Source: Drechmeria coniospora (Eukaryota; Ascomycota; Sordariomycetes; Hypocreales; Ophiocordycipitaceae). From it: a stretch of 64,000 bases of DNA. Location of the stretch: NCBI RefSeq assembly GCF_001625195.1, contig NC_054391.1, positions 5,653,157 to 5,717,156 on the forward strand, read 5' to 3'. Shown here piece after piece: positions 32,169-42,554 of the stretch. The notes below the pieces were generated by a model that saw nothing but the letters and a program-made list of their open reading frames with translations, did not search any database and was not told the DNA's origin. The number at the start of each line of letters is the position of its first letter. Positions within the stretch are counted from its first letter, which is position 1. The position numbers and the translations under genes are program-made.

Positions 32169-34245
32169 ATGGCTCAGGCTTCCAGCAACAGCGCCGATGG
32201 TGCCAAGGGCCAGCTGTCCGCCAACGACAAGATCCAGCGCTTCGCCGCTCCCAGCCGGCCGCTCAGCCCCCTCCCGGCCCACGCCCTCTTCAACGACAAG
32301 ACCCGATGCTTCGTCTACGGCCTCCAGCCCCGTGCCGTCCAAGGCATGCTGGATTTCGACTTCATCTGCAAGCGCAAGACGCCCTCGGTCGCCGGCATCA
32401 TCTACACCTTCGGAGGCCAGTTCGTCAGCAAGATGTACTGGGGCACGAGCGAGACCCTCCTGCCCGTCTACCAGGCCGTCGACAAGGCCGTCGCCAAGCA
32501 TCCCGACGTCGACGTCGTCGTCAACTTTGCCTCCTCGCGAAGCGTCTACAGCTCCACCATGGAGCTGATGGAGAACCCTCAGATCAAGACGATTGCCATC
32601 ATCGCCGAGGGTGTCCCCGAGAGGGTACGTGTCCCGCCCCGCCCCGTCCCCGCCGCCTGCCCTCGTCCTCGCCTGCCCTCGTCGCCGGCCCGCCGCTAAC
32701 CCTGGAGCCGTGCAGCGAGCCCGTGAGATTGCCCATGTGGCCAAGAAAAAGGGCGTGACCATCATCGGGCCCGCGACGGTCGGCGGCATCAAGCCCGGCA
32801 GCTTCAAGATCGGCAACACCGGCGGCATGATGGACAACATCGTCGCCTCCAAGCTCTACCGCAAGGGCTCCGTCGGCTACGTCTCCAAGTCCGGCGGCAT
32901 GTCCAACGAGCTCAACAACATCATCTCCCAAAACACCGACGGCGTCTACGAGGGAATCGCCATCGGCGGTGACAGGTACCCCGGCACCACCTTCATCGAC
33001 CACATGCTGCGGTACCAGGCCGACCCCGAATGCAAGATCCTCGTCCTGCTCGGCGAGGTCGGCGGCGTCGAGGAGTACAAGGTCATCGATGCCGTCAAGC
33101 AGGGCGTCATCACCAAGCCCATCGTCGCCTGGGCCATCGGCACGTGCGCGAGCATGTTCAAGACCGAGGTCCAGTTCGGCCACGCCGGCTCCTTCGCCAA
33201 CTCGCAGCTCGAGACGGCGGCCATGAAGAACAAGATGATGCGCGAGGCCGGCTTCCACGTCCCCAACACCTTCGAGGACATGCCCGCCGTCCTCAAGGAC
33301 GTCTACGACAAGCTCGTCAAGAGCGGCAACATCAAGCCCCAGCCCGAGCCCGTCGTCCCCAAGATCCCCATCGACTACTCGTGGGCCCAGGAGCTCGGCC
33401 TCATCCGCAAGCCGGCCGCCTTCATCTCGACCATCTCCGACGATCGTGGCCAGGAGCTGCTCTACGCCGGCATGCCCATCTCGGACGTGTTCCGGGAGGA
33501 GATCGGCATCGGCGGCGTCATGTCCCTCCTCTGGTTCCGCCGCCGCCTGCCCGACTACGCCTCCAAGTTTCTGGAGATGGTGCTCATGCTGACGGCCGAC
33601 CACGGTCCCGCCGTGTCGGGCGCCATGAACACCATCATCACCACGCGTGCCGGCAAGGATCTCATCAGCGCCTTGGTCTCGGGTCTCCTGACCATCGGCT
33701 CTCGCTTCGGCGGTGCCCTCGACGGCGCCGCCGAAGAGTTCACCAAGGCCTTCGACAAGAACCTGAGCCCCCGAGAGTTCGTCGACAACATGCGCAAGGC
33801 CAACAAGCTCATCCCCGGCATCGGCCACCGCGTCAAGTCGCGCAACAACCCCGATCTGCGCGTCGAGCTCGTCAAGGAGTACGTCCTCGCCAAGTTCCCG
33901 AGCCACAAGCTCCTCGACTACGCCCTCGCCGTCGAGACGGTGACGACGTCGAAGAAGGACAACCTGATCCTCAACGTCGACGGCTGCATCGCCGTCTGCT
34001 TCGTCGACCTTCTCCGCAACTGCGGCGCCTTCTCCGCCGACGAGGCCGAGGAGTACCTGTCCATGGGCGTCCTCAACGGCCTCTTCGTCCTCGGCCGAAG
34101 CATTGGCCTCATCGCCCACTACCTCGACCAGAAGAGACTGCGCACTGGTCTGTACCGTCACCCTTGGGACGACATCACCTACCTCCTGCCCAACCTGGCC
34201 GAGGGCCGGCCTGGCGCCGAAGGCAGAGTGGAGGTGCAGATGTGA
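32169..34245 (+). CDS. ACL1: ATP-citrate lyase subunit 1 (CoA-ligase and citrate-synthase-like subunit)
   Basis: Partner of ACL2; carries the phosphohistidine and the citryl-CoA-cleaving domain. Exons 32169-32624 and 32716-34245 give 661 residues. The CoA-binding and ligase part includes [12 protein letters not shown] and FGHAGSFAN, whose His (about 308) is the expected phosphorylated residue. The C-terminal citrate-synthase-like domain has [16 protein letters not shown], with the catalytic His near 523. The frame stays open upstream of the chosen ATG, but [11 protein letters not shown] at 32169 is followed directly by family sequence and preceded by leader-like C/T-rich DNA. The 91-base intron starts GTACGT and ends GCAG. 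Identification is secure. Confidence 0.95.
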
Positions 34246-35268
34246 TGATGGTGCGCGGATGACGGGGCTGAACGGAGCATTGAGTTTTGTTGCGACGTGC
34301 GCCTGACGATTTGATTTGGCCGCACGACCGAGGAACGAGAGGAGGCACCGATACATGTAGTGTTAGGATGCGGCCATCTCGCCGTCGACGTAGGATTTTT
34401 TTTGGAGTTGCTATGGGTATGACGTTGCGCCATGCGTTGTCCCTCTCCCGCTCTCTACGTGTTGGAGACCGTTGGTGATATGTCACGACAGTGTGGACGT
34501 AGGTGTCGTGGTGCGCGAACAAGTGCCGAGGCTCGATTCATCGCCGCCACCAGGGCACGACCTCTTTTCGTTCACCACTGCTGACCCTTGTTCGTCGGCT
34601 TGGTCTCACAGCTTGGACGACTGAGATGTGACATGGGCATAAAACGACTGGCGTACACGGCGTCGCATCGACGATGATCAAGGAAAAAGGACGACGGTGA
34701 GGCAGAAGAAGTTGTCAACAAATGAGGACAATCGATTGCCTCTTACCAGGGATGACTTGCAACAAAATCCATTAAAAAACCATTATGTTAATATGTGCCA
34801 ATTCACCGGATTTTTTGAAGCATCAATGTGTTGACTGATATCGAAGCCGATGCACTATGATGGGACGCAGCAGTCACGTGTCATCGCGAAGTGGACCCAG
34901 CACTCCTGTCTGCCGAATTCTTGGGAACGTCAGTCCATCCTTGACTGGCAAGGGACCAAGATCAGTCACAACGACTACTGCGGAAGAGCAGAGAGAGGCT
35001 CTTTTCTACGGCAGCAAATGAATCGCTGATTGTTCGTATGCCCTGGATTCTCTTCCCCTCCCATCCCTCTCCCTCCTCGCGCTCCCTGGCCTCCGCACCA
35101 GTTGCCGTTATTGCTCCTTTCTCCTCGGTTGCTGACCGAATTCTCGTGTAAGAAACAGATTGAGAGCAACCAACACCCGCACACGTGTCCTGGTATCAAA
35201 TTCAAAGGAAGGGGGTTCAAAATCGCCACAAGGTCTCACACATCTCGAGCGCTCGGCCCAAGACAACC
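34246..35268. other. Spacer between ACL1 and uL30m
   Basis: Contains the ACL1 3' flank and the upstream region of the ribosomal protein gene. An A/T-rich patch lies at 34760-34830. No gene is seen. Confidence 0.45.
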
Positions 35269-35565
35269 ATGTCCTTCTTCCGCATCACGCTCCACCGTTC
35301 GGCCATCGGTCTTCCCGAGCGCACCCGCGGTGTCCTTGCCGCCTTGGGCCTGCGCCGCCGTATGCAGACCGTCTTCTATCCCGTTGAGCCCCAGATAGCC
35401 GGAATGATCCTGAAAGTCAAGGAGCTTGTCCGCGTGCACGAGGTCCAGCGCCGCCTGACGAAACACGAGGTGAAGGCCGAGCGGACGCCGGAAAGTGGCT
35501 TTTACGTCGAGAAGACGGTGCCGAGGATGTCTGGACTTGGTGCACACGACCGGCCGCGGGTTTGA
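35269..35565 (+). CDS. mrpl33: Mitochondrial large-subunit ribosomal protein uL30m
   Basis: Component of the mitochondrial large ribosomal subunit (yeast Mrpl33). A single exon of 98 residues. The L30 fold signature is clear: [18 protein letters not shown] (3-20), [13 protein letters not shown], and the [17 protein letters not shown] helix. No obvious cleavable presequence is present, which is usual for this protein. The start ATG at 35269 follows CCAAGACAACC; upstream in-frame codons extend back but have no family similarity. Two mitochondrial ribosomal genes (this and bL32m) lie within 20 kb but are not adjacent. Confidence 0.88.
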   Translation: MSFFRITLHRSAIGLPERTRGVLAALGLRRRMQTVFYPVEPQIAGMILKVKELVRVHEVQRRLTKHEVKAERTPESGFYVEKTVPRMSGLGAHDRPRV

Positions 35566-36003
35566 GTTACGAGACAGGCTGGGCTGGGCCTAGAGGGATG
35601 AAGTGCTGGCCCGTGATGGGATAAAGTAACGGACTGAAGGCGGCATGGCTGTATCATATATAACGACCAATGAATGTACCATAGCGATAAGGAGCACTCG
35701 GCTGTGGCTGCCCGCAAGCTTCTTTCTACGCATAGGCGCATGGGACAATGCCAACTTGCGACGAGGTGGAGAGGGAAAATCCCAAGGAAACGATCAATTC
35801 ATTATTCGCCCTAGTTCCCAGTTGAGTGCTGTTGCCAGCGAGACACGCATTCGCATGTGGGCCATATCATGGTGCTCCTGTATTTCGTCGCAAGCATTGC
35901 TCCCAGGCGCCTCCTCTGAAGGTATGAGTGCCCGCCCCCAACGCCGCAGGCTGGCTGGCTGGCCGCGAGTCCTCCGCAGAAGGGTCGCTATCGTGTATGG
36001 TAT
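35566..36003. other. Convergent 3' region of uL30m and EAF3
   Basis: Holds the two 3' untranslated regions. No gene or repeat is seen. Confidence 0.45.
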
Positions 36004-38230
36004 CTAGAAGCTTCTCGCCTTGTCGATGTATTCCTGGGATGGCGTCTCGTACTGGCTGACAAAGTACACCTCACAATTTCGGGAAAGCCAAACGGTGAAC
36101 TTTCCAATTTCTTCTCGAAGGCGAGAAACCGACTGTTGGTCCATGTTGGTTTGTGCAAGGAGATCGGGCAATGAAACTGGAGACTCATCAGCGGTCCGGC
36201 CATGGAAAATGAGATTCGTCGATGGGACGATACCGATTAAGCGTGCCAAGTGCTCGGCTCCATAGACATCACAGACGCTCTTGTACTTGGCGTTGTCGTC
36301 GTTGTTTACGTCCCAAAGCTTTCGAATGTCCATGTACTGATGCCGTTCAAAACTGTGGCAAACAGTCAGCGAGGGTTGACCTTGTCCACCCACCCAACCG
36401 GTTCCGCATACCGATAAAGTAGAATTCTGCTCAGCGCCTTTTCGAAGTACTCTCGAAGGCCCGCAACGACTTCCTCTAGGATGTCCATGCTGGCCGAGCC
36501 TTCGTCTCGGTTGGGACGCTCATGAGTCAAGAAATCTTCCAAAATGCGATTCACCGATTTGGGGTGTGGTAGAGGAACGAGCTGATTGTTCTTGGTGATG
36601 TTTTCCCAGTCATCCACCAACATGGCCTGAACGTGGTCAGGAACCGGGATGTTGATCATAGGTTTGCTGTGGAAGGCGTCCTCCTACGGCATCTGTCAGC
36701 CATGCGCGAAACGGGGATGGCGGGCAACAACGGCAAAGGCAAAGAAAAGGTCTCGAGCAAATCAAAAAGTCAGTGAGCTGCGTTCACGGCCGAGGACCGT
36801 CCATACTCTCCATGCCGGCCCAGGCAGGGTACGCGAAAACTTGATTGTACCTGCTGGTGCACTTGAGAACATGGCGCTCGGAGTCACCGTAGTATCGGTC
36901 ATCAAAGAGAAGTCTCCCATTGGACGCGAGATACTTGTGGTTCTGTCGCGGGAGCTGGGTGAGGTGATCGTGGATCACCTTCAAGCACCGCAAATTCATG
37001 GGCCTTGCTCGGTACTCGATCTGCATTGGAACGAATTCATGCGATTCCGTGCATCCTCTGGCATTCGAGCTGGGGAACTGATAGAGAAGGCCCGTGGTGC
37101 GCACCAGCGCCCTCGAGGAGACTTGTCGGTCCTTAGCCGGCTCGGCCGCCTTCTCAACGCCACGAGACTTGGTCGCCGTGGAGTTCGAGAGGGGTGCCTC
37201 CTCGGCGGACGAGGAAGCACCCTCCGCTGCCTTTGTCATGCGCATGTATGCTGCCGATGTGCGGACGGTGCGGATGACGAGATCGAAGTGATGTGAAGTC
37301 AAAGAGGCAAAGGCGCCGAGGAGAAAGAAGAGGAGCCAGAAGGCCACGCCGACGGGGAGACTGAATCGTGGGGTAGCGTCTAACGGGCAATGAAAAGGAA
37401 CAGTGACGTGAGTGCAGATTGAGCGAGGAAACGGCAAACTATAATGCATTATAATGCACTTGGACTGAATAGGCGACCACCAGCGCCAACTCTAGGCAGC
37501 ATGTCGAGGTAGCACGGCCTGCAGGCTCGAAGCCATGTGTGGTGCCGGGGGATGAAGATGAAATAAACACTGGGCTGAACTGGACTGGGCCGCCTCTCTC
37601 GACGAGCTGTACCGAAAGGACGGCAGCTTCGGACCAGGGAAACTACCCCTTTCGTGTAGCTGCCCCTATCGTGCCAATACTTCTTGCCACGGCAACCCCA
37701 CTGGAGTCGCGACGGAGGGAACAGGTTCGCGTAGGGTCTGTCGGCTTGGCTAGCCGTCGGTCCACTGCCACGATGACACACGTCTGCTGGCAAGGGCAAC
37801 GTTTAATACGAGTTCAAGGGCTCTCACTCACCTGTTCGAGCTCCCAGTCCTTTCCTCTGCGGGCTATCCGCCCCCCCTGAGCGGCGGCGTAGCCTCGTTC
37901 CTCGCTCCCTCGGGCGGAATCACCACCGTTCTTGGCCAGCTTCTTCGGCTGCTTTGTCGTCTTTTGCATGCTGTTCTTGAGCTGGGCGTGCAGCTGGGCG
38001 GCGAGCTCCTTGTGCTCGTCATCAAAAGGCCGGATCCTGTCGGTGAGCACCCAGTCGTCCCAGGTGTTCTTCCAGCCTTTGTAGTGGACCTTGTAGCGAT
38101 AGCCTTCGGCCGGCTTCTCGGCCGGTTGCACGTCCATAATCTTGGCCTCGTAGAGCATGTCCATGTGAAAGCAGAGTACCTTTTCGTCCTTGCTGAACTG
38201 CGGGGCCGGCTGCTGGCGGGAGGGAGCCAT
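36004..38230 (-). CDS. EAF3: EAF3/MRG15 chromodomain protein
   Basis: Subunit of the NuA4 histone acetyltransferase and Rpd3S deacetylase complexes; its chromodomain reads H3K36 methylation behind RNA polymerase II. Minus-strand exons 38230-37832, 36683-36412 and 36352-36004 give 339 residues. The chromodomain (about 11-70) has HMDMLYEAKI and HYKGWKNTWDDWV. The MRG domain starts near VPDHVQAMLVDDWE and ends YETPSQEYIDKARSF. Exons 1 and 2 join in phase as WELEQ-EDAFHSKP, matching orthologues. Intron 1 is 1148 bases, about ten times longer than any other intron here, and contains an apparent gene on the same strand (36784-37502). Without exon 2 the chromodomain frame would stop within a few codons. 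Confidence 0.92.
36784..37502 (-). CDS. Unrecognised single-span membrane protein nested in EAF3 intron 1
   Basis: I do not recognise this protein. Candidate exons 37502-37466 and 37379-36784 (donor GTCCAA, acceptor GTTAG) give 210 residues. The N-terminus has one hydrophobic segment, FSLPVGVAFWLLFFLLGAFA, at about 18-37, followed by a Ser/Ala/Glu linker. Then comes a well-composed soluble part with MQIEYRARPMNLRCLK, HDHLTQLPRQNHKYL and LLFDDRYYGDSE. Third codon positions are G/C-rich, as in neighbouring genes, which argues for real coding. Its stop lies about 100 bases before the EAF3 exon 2 acceptor. It shares the strand with EAF3, so it would need its own promoter within the intron or alternative splicing. 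The first exon is less certain than the second. Confidence 0.5.
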
Positions 38231-39478
38231 GGTGACGGTGGCGACGATGACCGCGACGGCAACGCGTCGTCGGCGACGGGAGGAGAGAAGTCGGAACGGA
38301 TGGTGGGAGCGAGCTTGCACTTTAAAGCATTATATTCGAAGGCCCGCTTCCGGGGCGGGGAGGTGAATCAGAAAATTAAGAAGGTCGAAGCTGGAGATGC
38401 GTGGTTGAGGCTCGGAGGCAGGATCGTCGTTTGGCCGTGGGCGTGCAATCACCACTTTGTTCGAGAAGCCGCGTAAATGGCCTGCAGGTAAGACTCACGT
38501 TCAATTGTTGGCGAGCAAGCCTACAGTACAGTACATGTACAGTACACTTACGGAGTTACAGCACTAACAGTACAGTACTCCGTACTCCGTACTGTACTTG
38601 GTAATGCAGTTTACAGGGGCTCAGGGCACTGCGGGAGCGGGCGTGGCGACGAGGCATCTCTTCTCATTGGCTAGTGAACGTCACATCCGCAAGGCTGTAG
38701 CCTGCCAGCCGTAGGCATTCCACTACAGTACTGTACGTGCAAGTACTGTACTTATATGAACAGGTACAGCGCAACTGCACTTCGTGCTAGTACTGAAAAA
38801 AGTATTTGACACAACGCGTCCAAGTGGAGGGAGCGAGAGACATGCCGTTCCGTACTCCGTATTCCCAGTTGTACACTCCCAACCAGCGTCAGAGGCGGGC
38901 AACTGTCGCAAAATGCACCAAGAATACTTATACTGAGTAATTACTATACCCATGAATGCACATTGACGCAAGTATATCCAATATGATCTCCTTCATGTGC
39001 ACGTACTCGGCACAGGGAGTAACATCTCAGCATAGTGGGGGAATCTGCACGATGAACTACTCGCCGGCATACCAGGCATAGGTACGGAGTAGTAAAAGTC
39101 ACACGAAACGTAGACTCTAGCTTGGTGAGAGCGTGAGAGCATTCTATGCGGAATGCCTCGTCGTAGACTGCGAGAAATAGTCTTGTACAGTAGACGAGTA
39201 GAACTCTTGCGGAAGACGAAGCGGATTGAATCGCGGATTCAACACGTTGCCGCGTGGTATGTTTTTCGCACGGTACTCGTTTGCCCATCCCATGCTCCCC
39301 CCCTCCCATTTCCCGTACGAGGAGCCCCTCAGACACAGTGCGAGCGTGCGACGGACCGGATTCGCCCCAAGACAGCCTCCATCACAATCTCCTCCAGCTT
39401 CCACTTTCACCCTCAACCCCTAGCGAGCGAGCGAACCAGCCAGCCAGCCAGGGCCAACCAACCGACAGGCCGGAAACG
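38231..39478. other. Divergent promoter region of EAF3 and CNL2, TAC-rich
   Basis: Contains a TAC island at about 38520-38960 and scattered TAC words to 39110. The last 200 bases before CNL2 are C-rich leader with a CCAG repeat. No gene is seen. Confidence 0.5.
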
Positions 39479-40024
39479 ATGGCGCCCACGGAAAGCGAGA
39501 TTCTCACAAACTACCTGCTCCAGCCCGCGGCACTGACGGCCATCGTCACCTTTGCCCAGTTCCAAGCCCTCTTCCCGAGCCCCATCCAAGCCTCGCCCCA
39601 GCTGCGTACACTCTTCCGCGACCTCCAGGCCCAACGCAACGGTGCCGTCGACGCCGTGGCCGCCAACGTGGCCGCTGAGGCGAAGCGCGGTGTCGCCATG
39701 CGCCGGGAGGTGATTCGGCTGCGACGCGACGCCGAGCACGACGAGGCCGACGCCGAGCTGGAGATGGAGCGGATGCTCTTCGGCGACGGCAAGACCAAGC
39801 AGACGCTCACCTCGATGGTGCCGGAGATTGACGGTGCCGTCCTCGCGCTCGAGGCGGAGACGAAGCGGCTGCAGGACGAGGAAAGCGCGCTCCTCGGTTC
39901 GGTGAAGCAAATCATCGGCGGCCTCAGCGACCTGCGGTACGGGAAGCTGGCCAACCGCCAGCTACGGGACGAGGTCCTGGATGGACTCGATTCACTGCAG
40001 GCGGCGTGCGACGGCAAATCTTGA
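39479..40024 (+). CDS. CNL2: Inner-kinetochore protein CNL2/NKP2
   Basis: Small coiled-coil subunit of the constitutive centromere-associated network (fission yeast Cnl2, budding yeast Nkp2). A single exon of 181 residues. The N-terminal family block runs ESEILTNYLLQPAAL, FAQFQALFP and RTLFRDLQAQR (about 5-50). A long charged helix follows, with heptad-like spacing through about residue 165. The start at 39479 is supported by this N-terminal match; the frame remains open upstream without similarity. Another inner-kinetochore gene, CENP-Q/FTA7, begins 2.5 kb downstream on the same strand, with one gene on the opposite strand in between. Confidence 0.82.
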   Translation: MAPTESEILTNYLLQPAALTAIVTFAQFQALFPSPIQASPQLRTLFRDLQAQRNGAVDAVAANVAAEAKRGVAMRREVIRLRRDAEHDEADAELEMERMLFGDGKTKQTLTSMVPEIDGAVLALEAETKRLQDEESALLGSVKQIIGGLSDLRYGKLANRQLRDEVLDGLDSLQAACDGKS

Positions 40025-40240
40025 CGGAAATAGGACTACGGACTATGTGCGGGCCTGCTCATCACGACAAATCGTCCGGACCGTGCGGCACAGGACCACC
40101 GGAGCACCGGCCTGGCATGCCCTAGACCGACCGACCGCTCACCGTTTTTGCCATCGGTTTCTCGCAGCACCTCGTACCCCCAAGGCGGATGGGCCGCCGG
40201 AGACGCGACGACGGCGACGAAGCGGGCAGCAGGGTGCCGT

Positions 40241-41188
40241 TTATGAGGGACGTTGAGCGCGGCCGGCCGCACCGGCCGATCCGGGAGCGCCGGGACGGCG
40301 GTCGTTGGCCATGTTGCCCATGCGATTTCCCCTTGATGTCCGATCAGCATCCGGACGGTCAGGGCAGTAGAGCGAGCGGCGGAGGGGGAAACATACATCA
40401 TGCTTCGGCTGGCGAAGGAAACGATGATCATGAACAGCCAGTTGGGAACGAGGTTGAAGGCCCAGATGATGTATCCCCAAGGAACCGCGAGGCCGAGCTC
40501 GGTGGCCTGGCCGGTGAAGGGGTGGAACCACGATTCGAGCGCGACCCATCCCTCCTTCGTCTCGGCCTCGTGCAGAGCGACGAGGTCGTCCGAGGTGGTC
40601 GAGGTCAGGTTGAGCCTCTTCTTGTAAATCTCCACCTTGTCGGGGTCCGGGACCATGCCAAAGGACCAGATGTGCCCGGTGCCGGCCGCCCAGCTGTTGC
40701 AGAGGATCGGCTGGTCGTCGCAGTTGAGGAGGGCCATGTGCGGGGCCCCGGGCGTCGTGGCGAACTTGGCCGCCGTCTCGTTGAAGGCCTTCTCGACTTG
40801 ACCGCAATGACCTGAGCGAGGCGGAAAGGGCGCGTTAACCTCGGCGGAGATGTGAACGACCGACGTCGACGTGGGATTCCTTACCGAAGCATGTCTTGTT
40901 CCTCCCAGAGATGAGCACCCACCACTCGTCGACGCTCCTGGCCCCCGGACCGAGGTCCTGCTCGTACAAGGTTTCCTTCCAATTCTCGAGCGTCAGGGTG
41001 GACAAGTGCATCGGTCCAAACTTGGCCTCGAGGGCCGCAACCTGATCGTGGCGGCCCGGGTTGGGCAGGTAGGAGCACATCTTGCCGAGAACTTGCTGGA
41101 GCTGCGCCTTGTACGGGCCGAAGGGGTTCTCCTGGGCGCGAGCCAGGAGCGGCAGGGCCGCGACAACGGCCGAGGCGTGGAAGCGCAT
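40241..41188 (-). CDS. Conserved fungal secretory-pathway membrane protein, thioredoxin-like
   Basis: A protein I recall as a conserved fungal hypothetical with no firm function. Minus-strand exons 41188-40885, 40811-40397 and 40331-40241 join in phase to give 269 residues. A signal peptide, MRFHASAVVAALPLLARAQ, starts it. The lumenal part has WWVLISGRNKTCFGHC, a thioredoxin-like strand followed by a CxxxC pair split by the first intron, then LLNCDDQPILCNSW. A hydrophobic span (LAVPWGYIIWAFNLVPNWLFM, then IIVSFASRSMM) precedes a short Gly/Pro/Arg tail. It therefore looks like a type I ER membrane protein with a lumenal thioredoxin-like fold; redox activity is not shown. The exon 3 boundary is the least certain. 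Confidence 0.75.
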
Positions 41189-42554
41189 GATGATGGAGAG
41201 CTGCGATTTTCCGCAAATGTCGGCAAGCTCGTGAGCCGAAGATTGGTTGGTGCCGATGCGAGCGACGTGGTCCCGACGGATCGCAGCCGATGGATGGAAT
41301 GGACGAGAGTCGAAGTAAGATGAAGGAAACGATGGCGATGCGGAGGAGAGCTTGAGAGCTTTCTTCTCGGCAGTCTGGAGAAAAGGACAGCGCCACAACA
41401 AAGCAAGGGCCCGGGGTGCGCCAAGGAAAGGGGGGGGAGGGGAGAGGGGAGGATGGAGGGGGGGGGGGGGGGTGCTTTCTCGCCCGTCGAGAGCCTGAAG
41501 CGATGGACGGAGAGCGACCGCTTCGCCGGCTGTCGTTTTGTTGATCGGCTTCCCTTACCAACCCTCCGAATTCATAGCAAGAATTAATACGGAACATTAC
41601 AACTAATTACTCGTACGAATTTACATGCACTTACTTGTATGGGGTGCACGTACTGTACAGCGCAGTACAGTACAGTAATTACATCACAGAGCAGTACAGT
41701 GCAGTGCAGTGCAGTGCAGTGCAGTGCAGTACAAGCACATCACTTGCCTGTACACGTTCGTGCTAGCAGGTGGTTTGCTGACGGGACGGTGGTGGAGCTG
41801 CGGAGTTGCCCCTGTGCGCCCCTGGAGCTGCTCCGTGAGTGTGCAGGCTTGCCATGTCGGGGCTGGCGATTGGTCCAGCATCCGTCATGGCGACGCCTTT
41901 GACAGGTACTTGCTTGTCCCTACACGGACGAGTACTGTACATGTACATACACCCCCACTGTAAGTATGTGCGGCCGGCTCGTACGGCGTCTGCTTCCACG
42001 GAGTTCTGTAAAATACTTAGATACAGTACTTGGGTAGTACCTAGTACTTACTTACAAGACCTGTCAGCACAAACTTCCCGCACTTGGGCCAGGGGAGCCC
42101 GCTGGTGCCCGCTGTAAATCCAAAGCAACCCCGCCTAGCTCCCCACTCCGAAAGGTACTAGTACTTTGACCCCCCCCTCGTGAATTGGTGTGCGACCTGC
42201 AAGTACTTGAAGCAAAAGTATTTGTACAAGTACAAGCATAATGTCAATATGGAGTTCGCATACGTAGTAACGCAGTGCTGTGCAGTAAGTACCTGTACAA
42301 GTAGCTGTACAGTCCAGAACGGACACCAAGTACTAATCAGGCACGGTGTACTCCGTACTTAGCAGCAGGACATGAAAGTACTGTACTTAGTTGTACCCCG
42401 TACTGAAAGTAATACTCCGTACCTACTTATCACGACGTACTTATTACATACACCTACTTCATGCTATCGCAAACTGCACGTCGATGCATCGGCATGACGG
42501 GAGCCGCGATACCCTCCGAACCACGCACGATTTCGTCCATGGTGCCGTAGAAAT
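41189..42554. other. Divergent spacer with TAC islands, GCAGT repeat and poly-G run
   Basis: Between the ER membrane protein gene (-) and CENP-Q (+). A G-rich stretch at 41428-41472 ends in 15 G residues. TAC words fill about 41580-41700 and 41940-42460. No gene is supported. Confidence 0.5.
41701..41730. repeat. (GCAGT)6 pentanucleotide repeat
   Basis: Six perfect GCAGT units, apparently grown out of the adjoining GCAGTACAGT words of a TAC island. Confidence 0.9.

Noticed and set aside
32599..34356. 585-codon minus-strand frame opposite ACL1
   Set aside because: Antisense shadow; no domain, and ACL1 is unambiguous.
36649..37296. 215-codon plus-strand frame inside the EAF3 intron
   Set aside because: Opposite the nested minus-strand frame, which has better composition; no motif recognised.
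37814..38320. Chromodomain segment as a separate gene
   Set aside because: Its donor joins in phase to the MRG-domain exon exactly as in EAF3 orthologues, so it is EAF3 exon 1.
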